Positions 59,064 through 64,000 of a DNA stretch of 64,000 nt are shown piece after piece (positions within the stretch are counted from its first letter, which is position 1; the number at the start of each line of letters is the position of its first letter). Source of the DNA: Carboxydocella thermautotrophica (lineage in GTDB: Bacteria; Bacillota; GCA-003054495; Carboxydocellales; Carboxydocellaceae). Location of the stretch: NCBI GenBank assembly GCA_003054495.1, contig CP028514.1, positions 2,372,001 to 2,436,000 on the forward strand. Direction: 5' to 3'. The position numbers and the translations under genes are program-made. Under the pieces are notes generated by a model. The model saw only the letters and a list, made by a program, of their open reading frames with translations, was not told the DNA's origin and ran no database searches.

Positions 59064-59888
59064 AGCCAGCACCAGGGCCAGCAACTCCTGCCGATTGCGC
59101 GGCAGCGGCCGGTTAGTTAGCCCCCGTTGCCTCAAGGCCTGATATACCTCAACCAGCCAGGGCTGAGTCAGATCTGCCTGTTGCAGAAGCTTTTCATCCA
59201 GGAAAATTTCCGCCGGTGTTCCCTGCCCGATTACCCGTCCCTGTTGCATGACATAGACATAATCTGCCCAGTCATAGGCCAGTTCCACATCATGGGTGGA
59301 AAGGATGACCGTTGTCCCCTTGTCGCTAATATTATCCAGCAATTCCATTACTTGTCTGGAATGGCGCGGATCCAGCCAGGCTGTAGGCTCATCACAAATC
59401 AGCACTTCCGGCTCCATGGCCAGAATGGCCGCCAGGGAAACCCGTTTTTTCTGCCCGTAACTCAAGGCATGGGTCGGTTTATCCCGTAAATGGCTGATCT
59501 CCGTGGCTGCCAGAGCCTGTTCCACCCTCCGCCGCACCTCCGCTTCCGCCAAGCCTAGATTGAGGGGGCCAAAGGAAATCTCCTGATAGACACTGGCGGA
59601 AAATAGCTGGCTATCCGGGTCCTGAAAAACAATCCCCACCCGTTTGCGCAGCTCCAGTAAATCTTTATGTTTATAGCTGACTTTATGCCCGGCAAAACGG
59701 ATTTCCCCCCGCCGGGGCCGTAAAATTCCGTTAAAGTGCAAAAACAGGGTGGATTTGCCCGCCCCATTGGACCCCAGCACGGCAATTTTCTTTCCCCGTT
59801 CAATCGCCATATTCACACCCTGCAATGCTACCGTCCCATCCGGATAGGCAAATTCCACGGCACAGGCCTCAAGAATGAAAGATGACAA
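59058..59888 (-). CDS. cbiO: Cobalt ECF transporter ATPase
   Basis: A 276-residue ABC ATPase. Walker A is LGSNGAGKST, Q loop FQDPDSQLF, signature ALSYGQKKRVSLA and Walker B VLICDEPTAWLDP; the Q-D-P-D segment is a mark of CbiO/EcfA subunits. It powers cobalt uptake with CbiQ and the M-N substrate subunits. The start is TTG 59888 with GGGGGAGGAG 6 bases upstream, overlapping the cbiQ end by 20 bases. Last gene of the operon. Confidence 0.95.
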   Translation of the reverse strand: MSSFILEACAVEFAYPDGTVALQGVNMAIERGKKIAVLGSNGAGKSTLFLHFNGILRPRRGEIRFAGHKVSYKHKDLLELRKRVGIVFQDPDSQLFSASVYQEISFGPLNLGLAEAEVRRRVEQALAATEISHLRDKPTHALSYGQKKRVSLAAILAMEPEVLICDEPTAWLDPRHSRQVMELLDNISDKGTTVILSTHDVELAYDWADYVYVMQQGRVIGQGTPAEIFLDEKLLQQADLTQPWLVEVYQALRQRGLTNRPLPRNRQELLALVLAQ

Positions 59889-60666
59889 TTTTTTCTCCTC
59901 CCCCGTTTAATGCCATAAACCAGAGTACCATTTGTACCAGAGCAATCAAGGCCAGATTGGCACCGGACCAGTGATATTCCGGTTCCAATACCCTTAACTC
60001 CCCCTGATAACCCCTGGCCTCCAGAGCTTGATAGAGCTGGCGGGAACGCTGCTGGGATTTGAACAACAGAGCGGTTATCAACTGGCCCAGGGAGCGGTAG
60101 GAATTGCCCAGACTGGCATAGCCCCAGCGGGAAGCCTGGGAAATCTGGATCTGTACTGCTGTTTCCGCCAGCACAAAGATAAAGCGATAAACCAATCCCA
60201 TCAGTTCCAGTAGCAGGGGCGGAATCTGCAAACGGCGCAGAATTCCCAGGATCTCAACCATCGGTGTAGTCAGGATGAGAAAGTAAAGGCAGCTGACAGC
60301 AGCCAGAGCCTGTAGTATAACCCGCAGGGCCAGCCCCAGCTGCCGCCAGTCAATCCCTGCAAACAGCGGCCCGATTTTCCAGGTTATAATCCCACTAACC
60401 GGCTCGGTACTGAGGCTTAACAAAATCGTCCAGGCACTGAGCAGCAAAAAGGAAAAAGGCAAAAGCAGCAGCCGCACCAGATAGCGCAAGGGTATACCAG
60501 CCCGCCCCCATAAAATTCCATTCATTATTAGCAGCACCAGGCCCGTTACCACCGGTTGGGGATGGCTCAAGACCGCCCCCATAGTTAATCCGGTCAATAG
60601 CAATTTTTCCAGAGGATGAACATGACGCAGCCGGTTATTATAAGCAAATTGATCGATATTAAACAT
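59869..60666 (-). CDS. cbiQ: Cobalt ECF transporter membrane subunit
   Basis: A 265-residue membrane protein with five or six hydrophobic segments. The conserved coupling helix motif ISQASRWGYA, followed later by YQALEARGYQGELRVL, is the double A-R-G-type signature (xARG) by which CbiQ/EcfT touches the ATPase. ATG 60666 is preceded by GAGGAG. It overlaps cbiN by 8 bases and cbiO by 20. Confidence 0.94.
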   Translation of the reverse strand: MFNIDQFAYNNRLRHVHPLEKLLLTGLTMGAVLSHPQPVVTGLVLLIMNGILWGRAGIPLRYLVRLLLLPFSFLLLSAWTILLSLSTEPVSGIITWKIGPLFAGIDWRQLGLALRVILQALAAVSCLYFLILTTPMVEILGILRRLQIPPLLLELMGLVYRFIFVLAETAVQIQISQASRWGYASLGNSYRSLGQLITALLFKSQQRSRQLYQALEARGYQGELRVLEPEYHWSGANLALIALVQMVLWFMALNGGGEKIVIFHS

Positions 60667-60952
60667 GCCCTTTTTTCTCCTCTGCCTGTTTTTTGCCGCG
60701 AAGATAGCCTAAATAATAGCCAATAAAACCACTGCCCAGGGCTGCTTGCAGGGCAAAGAGCAAGCTTTCCACTTCCCCGCTGGGCGGTTGCCAGAAATTC
60801 TGGAACCAGGGCTTGTAGTCAGGACGCAACTGGCTGATCACTTCTTCCGCCTGCCCATCAGCTCCAGCGAAAGGGGCATTGGGCAACAGGACAAGAGGTC
60901 CTAAAGATAAAACCACGGCCATTAGCAATAAAATAAGATTTTGCTTTTTCAT
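60659..60952 (-). CDS. cbiN: Cobalt transporter small subunit
   Basis: A 97-residue protein with two membrane helices flanking an extracytoplasmic loop. The loop PDYKPWFQNFWQPPSGEVESLLFALQAALGSGFIGYYLGYLRG is typical of CbiN, which assists cobalt transfer to CbiM. It starts 1 base after cbiM stops, with GGAGGGTTAAG upstream. The family is short and the assignment rests on both motif and operon order. Confidence 0.92.
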   Translation of the reverse strand: MKKQNLILLLMAVVLSLGPLVLLPNAPFAGADGQAEEVISQLRPDYKPWFQNFWQPPSGEVESLLFALQAALGSGFIGYYLGYLRGKKQAEEKKGHV

Positions 60953-60953
60953 C

Positions 60954-61697
60954 TTAACCCTCCTCCGTCAGAACTGCCAGTTCCACTAACTCCTGGCGGT
61001 TATAATTGCTGATGGTATTAAAGACCACTACAGTCAGCAAGCCTTCGCTGATGGCCAGCGGAATCTGGGTAAGGGCAAAAATCCCGGCAAATTTGAGAAA
61101 GGCAGCAATGAGCCCACCGGTGGGAAATGCCAGGGCCAGCTGAACCGATGTCACCAGATAGGTAGCCAGGTCCCCCAGGGTAGCGGCCAGAAAAATGCTG
61201 AAACTGCGGTTCACCCCGGTTTTTTGCAAAAGCTTGTAAAGTCCATAGGAAACCAGAGGGCCAGTAATAGCCATAGAAAAGGCATTGGCTCCTAAAGTAG
61301 TTACCCCGCCATGGGCCAGCAGTAAAGCCTGAAAAAGGAGAACAATCGTGCCCAGCACCATCATGGCAGCTGGACCAAACAGGATAGCTCCCAGCCCCAC
61401 TCCCGTTGGATGGGAACAGCTACCGGTTACGGAAGGTATTTTTAATGCAGATAGTACAAAGGCAAAAGCTCCCACCAAACCCAGGAGCATCTTTACTCCG
61501 GGGTTGGCTTTTACTATCCGGTTTATCCGGTACAAACCCCAGGCCAAAAAGGGCAAGAACAGCAAATACCATAATCCCGCCCAAACCGGCGGCAGGAAGC
61601 CTTCAGCTATGTGCATGGCATAAGCATTAACAGGGGCATTTAAAGTAAACCATAATAAACCCAAACCAATCAGAACTAATGACTTGTACTTTTTCAT
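60954..61697 (-). CDS. cbiM: Cobalt transporter substrate-binding subunit
   Basis: A 247-residue membrane protein. A signal peptide ends at NAYA, so that the mature protein begins [10 protein letters not shown], whose N-terminal amino group and His chelate cobalt in CbiM/NikM. Membrane segments include [21 protein letters not shown], with conserved His residues, and [40 protein letters not shown] precedes the ATG. First gene of cbiMNQO, with a structured leader upstream. The operon presumably supplies cobalt for B12 synthesis. Confidence 0.96.
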   Translation of the reverse strand: MKKYKSLVLIGLGLLWFTLNAPVNAYAMHIAEGFLPPVWAGLWYLLFLPFLAWGLYRINRIVKANPGVKMLLGLVGAFAFVLSALKIPSVTGSCSHPTGVGLGAILFGPAAMMVLGTIVLLFQALLLAHGGVTTLGANAFSMAITGPLVSYGLYKLLQKTGVNRSFSIFLAATLGDLATYLVTSVQLALAFPTGGLIAAFLKFAGIFALTQIPLAISEGLLTVVVFNTISNYNRQELVELAVLTEEG

Positions 61698-61729
61698 CTA
61701 CTCTTCCCCTCCCAGCATTGCAAAATAAA

Positions 61730-61965
61730 AAATCCCCAGCCTTATGACCAGGGAAGGCAAGGCGCTCAGCTTAACGGACAGCCTGAAGCAAACCACCTCC
61801 CATTTGCATAAAGGTGTGTTTCAGCAGGCCGGTTACTGGCTGAGGTTCATCGCTGGCCCCTCACAATGAGCCCGCTCACCAACACAGTAAATGCTCGGAT
61901 TCGCACCGGATACCGTTTAAGCCGACCCCTCAGGGCCAGGCGCCTCTGTTATTCTTTTTTAACAG
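61730..61965 (-). ncRNA. Probable cobalamin riboswitch upstream of cbiMNQO
   Basis: The 5' region of cbiM on the minus strand holds a long folded leader with TATCCGGTGCGAATCCGAGC, close to the cobalamin riboswitch pattern of a GGTGNNAAUCC element, then an ACTGT box and GCCAGTAACCGGCC, resembling the later conserved part (GCCACTG). A GCCTT...AAGGC hairpin followed by TGGGGATTTTTTATTTT ends it and would serve as terminator. The B12-box matches are imperfect, so the class is probable rather than certain. Confidence 0.72.
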
Positions 61966-61993
61966 TAATTATCATAGCATATTATGGTCATTT

Positions 61994-62914
61994 TTACAAG
62001 TCTTTGCCTGAATTTTCTGTTAAACTCAACCAGAGATAATGGGTTACCCAGCTCCGGTAGGGCCGCCAGCCTTCCCCGATTTCCCGTACTTCAGCTTCAG
62101 TTGCCTGGCGTCCCAGCCCCCACAGCTGCCCAACCGCATTACGTAAACCGATATCCGCTGCCGGCAACAAGTCCGACCGCCCCTGGCCAAACAGCAGGAT
62201 ACACTCTGCTGTCCAGCGCCCAATGCCCCGCCAGGAAATTAAATAGCTCATCGCCTCCTGTTCCGGCATGGTTTCAACCTTGCTCCAGTTCAGCTGGCCT
62301 GTTGCTGTAGCCTGGGCCACTCCCAGTACATATTCTGCCTTACTGCGGCTGAACTTGAGTAAACGTAAATCTTCCGCGGTCAACCTGACCAGTTGTTGCG
62401 GCTCAGGAAACAACAGCCAGTCCACCCCTTCCCAGTGCCACTGGCAATTACAACGGACCAGCAAATTCCGTTTCAGCTGGGCGCAAAAACTGAGATTGAG
62501 CTGCTGGGCAATTATAGAGCTAATGGCCGCTTCATAAAGAGTCGGCTCCAGGATCATGCGCTGACCATAGAAACGCTCCACCAGAGCAGCCAGGGGAAGA
62601 TGCTGGCGGCAAAACTGATAAAAAGCAGGCAAATCAAAATTCAGGCAAAAGACATGGCTTAAATAGGCAATAGCCCGTTCCTGCCAGTCAGGCGGTAGCT
62701 CGGGGCCAGCCACCTCAATATGCCAGCAGGGTTTGGTTACTGTGCCTTCTTCCTGTACTGTCAATAAAACAGGTCGACCATCCCAGCTCAGGGCCTTTTG
62801 TAAACCATTCTCCCCCAGCCGGTAGAGTACATCCTGACCGGCAGAACGCATTCGTTTCAGCATTCCCGGTAAATCGGTAGGAGCAGGGGGATTCCAGTAA
62901 AATTCGTGTTGCAT
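61994..62914 (-). CDS. DNA-3-methyladenine glycosylase, AlkA type
   Basis: A 306-residue HhH-GPD base-excision glycosylase. An N-terminal AlkA-N-like part (residues about 30-110) precedes LYEAAISSIIAQQLNLSFCAQLKRNLL and the helix-hairpin-helix LISWRGIGRWTAECILLFGQGRSDLLPAADIGLRNA, where the Asp after PAA is catalytic. It removes alkylated bases. ATG 62914 has GGAGGG 7 bases upstream. No Fe-S cluster Cys motif, unlike nth. The gene stands alone between the riboswitch and a ferredoxin gene. Confidence 0.93.
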   Translation of the reverse strand: MQHEFYWNPPAPTDLPGMLKRMRSAGQDVLYRLGENGLQKALSWDGRPVLLTVQEEGTVTKPCWHIEVAGPELPPDWQERAIAYLSHVFCLNFDLPAFYQFCRQHLPLAALVERFYGQRMILEPTLYEAAISSIIAQQLNLSFCAQLKRNLLVRCNCQWHWEGVDWLLFPEPQQLVRLTAEDLRLLKFSRSKAEYVLGVAQATATGQLNWSKVETMPEQEAMSYLISWRGIGRWTAECILLFGQGRSDLLPAADIGLRNAVGQLWGLGRQATEAEVREIGEGWRPYRSWVTHYLWLSLTENSGKDL

Positions 62915-62957
62915 CCATTAACCCTCCATTTCCTCTCCATTTTACCACAAATAGAAA

Positions 62958-62990
62958 AAGAGGAAAGCGGCCTTTAGCCGTTTTCCTCTT
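62958..62990 (-). terminator. Terminator of the ferredoxin gene
   Basis: AAGAGGAAA-GCGGC...GCCG-TTTTCCTCTT stem followed on the minus strand by TTCTAT; it includes the ferredoxin stop region. Confidence 0.85.
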
Positions 62991-63222
62991 CTAACCGTTT
63001 CAGCTCCTCTACCAGCAGAGCCAGTTCCTCGTCATCCTGAGCGAAGTAGATGGCCCCCGGTCCGCAATGGACCACACAGGTGCCACAGCTCATGCATTTC
63101 TCCCGATCATAGACGATTTCACCCCGTTCTTTGTCATAGCGCAGGGCCAGGGGTACACAATAGGTCGCTGCCGGACAGTCCTTGTTCTGGTCACATAGCT
63201 TTTTGTCGATGTAGATAGGCAT
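62974..63222 (-). CDS. 4Fe-4S ferredoxin-domain protein
   Basis: An 82-residue protein with two cysteine groups: CDQNKDCPAATYC near the N-terminus and CMSCGTCVVHCGPGAIYF in the middle, as in small bacterial ferredoxins. The first group is unusually spaced (C-x5-C-x5-C), so one standard [4Fe-4S] cluster is sure and a second is uncertain. It probably carries electrons in the cytoplasm. ATG 63222 was chosen because GGAGGAAGAG lies 5 bases upstream; a longer frame starts at 63261 without such a site. Confidence 0.88.
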   Translation of the reverse strand: MPIYIDKKLCDQNKDCPAATYCVPLALRYDKERGEIVYDREKCMSCGTCVVHCGPGAIYFAQDDEELALLVEELKRLEEENG

Positions 63223-63261
63223 CCCGCTCTTCCTCCTTCTTCCTCCCATATTCTTCCCCAT

Positions 63262-63453
63262 CCACCTTACAGGCGGATTGACAGCTGGAAATTTCTTGCC
63301 CTGTGTGATAGTATAGTTTACGCGCCAGCCATTCTACCGGACCCATGAAAGTATCACTTCTGTCTTGATTTATACTATACCCTTGTATTGTATATTTTAT
63401 GATAAATTGCTGTTGCCGTCAACCACTATAACACCATGAGGAGGTAAAGGTAT
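63262..63453. other. Intergenic region, ferredoxin/HAD
   Basis: About 190 bases between divergent genes, AT-rich in its second half, with repeated TATA-like strings around 63370-63410 but no convincing -35/-10 pair on either strand. Nothing further can be assigned. Confidence 0.4.
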
Positions 63454-64000
63454 ATGAAACGGGACACGATTTTATTTGACCTGGACGGTACATTACTGCC
63501 TATTGATCAGGAATTATTCATGCAGGAATATTTGCAGGCGGTAGCTGAGCATTTCCACTGGCTGGCAGACCGCAAAACCTTTTTACGCCACTTCTGGCAG
63601 GCTACTGAGGCCATGATCGCCAATGATGGCCGCCTTACCAATGCCGAAGCTTTCTGGCATACCTTTACCCGTCTGACAGAAAAGGGACAGGAAGAACTCC
63701 TGCCCCATTTTGAAAAATACTATCTTGAAGTTTTTCCGCAGCTGAAAAAGTGCTGTCAGCCTACGCCCCTGGCCCGGCAGGTGGTAGAAAAAGCCCTGGC
63801 CAAAGGCTACCAGGTAGTGCTGGCCACCAATCCCCTCTTCCCTGTGGAAGCTACCCGGGAACGCATGCACTGGGCTGGTATCGCCGACCTGCCCTGGCTC
63901 CATGTCACCTATTATGACAGCTACCGCAGTTCCAAACCAGCAGTCCGTTATTTCCTTGAAGTATGTGAAAATATTAACCGCCCCCCGGAAGCCTGTTTCA
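63454..64000 (+). CDS. HAD-family hydrolase (truncated by the window)
   Basis: The visible 182 residues start MKRDTILFDLDGTLLPIDQ, the DxDGT nucleophile motif of HAD phosphatases, then a helical cap, and VVLATNPLFPVEATRERM, the second motif with Thr; YYDSYRSSKPAVRYFLEV holds the Lys of motif III. It is cut off by the window end before motif IV. Members hydrolyse phosphoesters of small molecules; the substrate is unknown. GAGGAGGTAAAGG lies upstream of the ATG. Confidence 0.92.
   Translation, partial: MKRDTILFDLDGTLLPIDQELFMQEYLQAVAEHFHWLADRKTFLRHFWQATEAMIANDGRLTNAEAFWHTFTRLTEKGQEELLPHFEKYYLEVFPQLKKCCQPTPLARQVVEKALAKGYQVVLATNPLFPVEATRERMHWAGIADLPWLHVTYYDSYRSSKPAVRYFLEVCENINRPPEACF

Noticed and set aside
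1-64000. CRISPR array, tRNA and rRNA genes
   Set aside because: No array of regularly repeated 25-40-base units and no tRNA or rRNA signatures were noticed on either strand by eye.

Overview
This window comes from the chromosome of a low-to-mid GC, anaerobic, endospore-forming Firmicute, most likely a (thermophilic) clostridial lineage. The indicators are strong AGGAGG-type ribosome sites with many GTG/TTG starts, a T-box leader on valS, sporulation genes (bofC- and yunB-like), rubrerythrin, a tungsten/molybdenum aldehyde oxidoreductase, an energy-converting [NiFe] hydrogenase and a double-cubane-type 2-hydroxyacyl-CoA dehydratase homologue. The species cannot be fixed from the sequence; a Carboxydocella/Moorella-like relative would fit.

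Layout. 1-7.4 kb (minus strand): valS with its T-box, an aldehyde:ferredoxin oxidoreductase (AOR), an AcoR-like sigma-54 activator, and an iron alcohol dehydrogenase preceded by a textbook -24/-12 promoter. Together these look like an acid-aldehyde-alcohol module. 7.4-9.8 kb: a decayed mobile island with a stub of an IS607-type recombinase, a TnpB-like protein with a remodelled RuvC site, a roughly 235-nt GC-rich structured region and a deleted Uma2 gene. 9.8-14.6 kb: LysE exporter, trmL, an MTA phosphorylase homologue and an HPr protein whose shared intergenic region carries 21-bp-periodic operator repeats, an iron-sulfur-type flavoprotein, a small Cys-rich protein and a diacylglycerol glucosyltransferase-like protein. 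14.6-22.0 kb: a compact six-gene group 4 hydrogenase operon behind a promoter and an attenuator-like hairpin. 22.0-25.1 kb: an IS91-like remnant and a double-cubane protein with its activator ATPase.

25-32.8 kb: DUF421, a DUF2680-type secreted protein, a methyltransferase, yebC-bofC, a C45-like/DUF155-like pair and tyrS-yunB. 32.9-45.5 kb: a class A PBP, a chemoreceptor, DUF2148, a short ArgA-like acetyltransferase, a LonB-type protease, a solitary TnpB element inserted against the 3' end of nth, a GGDEF protein, DUF896 and rubrerythrin. 45.6-49.4 kb: patatin phospholipase, a frameshifted TauE exporter, DUF3243 and an ABC exporter. 49.5-53.9 kb: a CBS-PAS-sigma-54 activator controlling a proline dehydrogenase/P5C dehydrogenase operon through a consensus -24/-12 promoter. 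53.9-64 kb: APC permease, amidase, SEDS protein, RluA-type synthase, DegV, the cobalt transporter cbiMNQO under a probable cobalamin riboswitch, AlkA-type glycosylase, ferredoxin and a truncated HAD hydrolase.

Strongest leads: the TnpB-like/IS607-stub/structured-RNA island at 7.4-9.4 kb, the 21-bp operator array at 11.73-11.87 kb, a 16-bp element shared by the sigma-54 activator gene and its target operon, and two hairpins that embed the ribosome-binding sites of sporulation genes.
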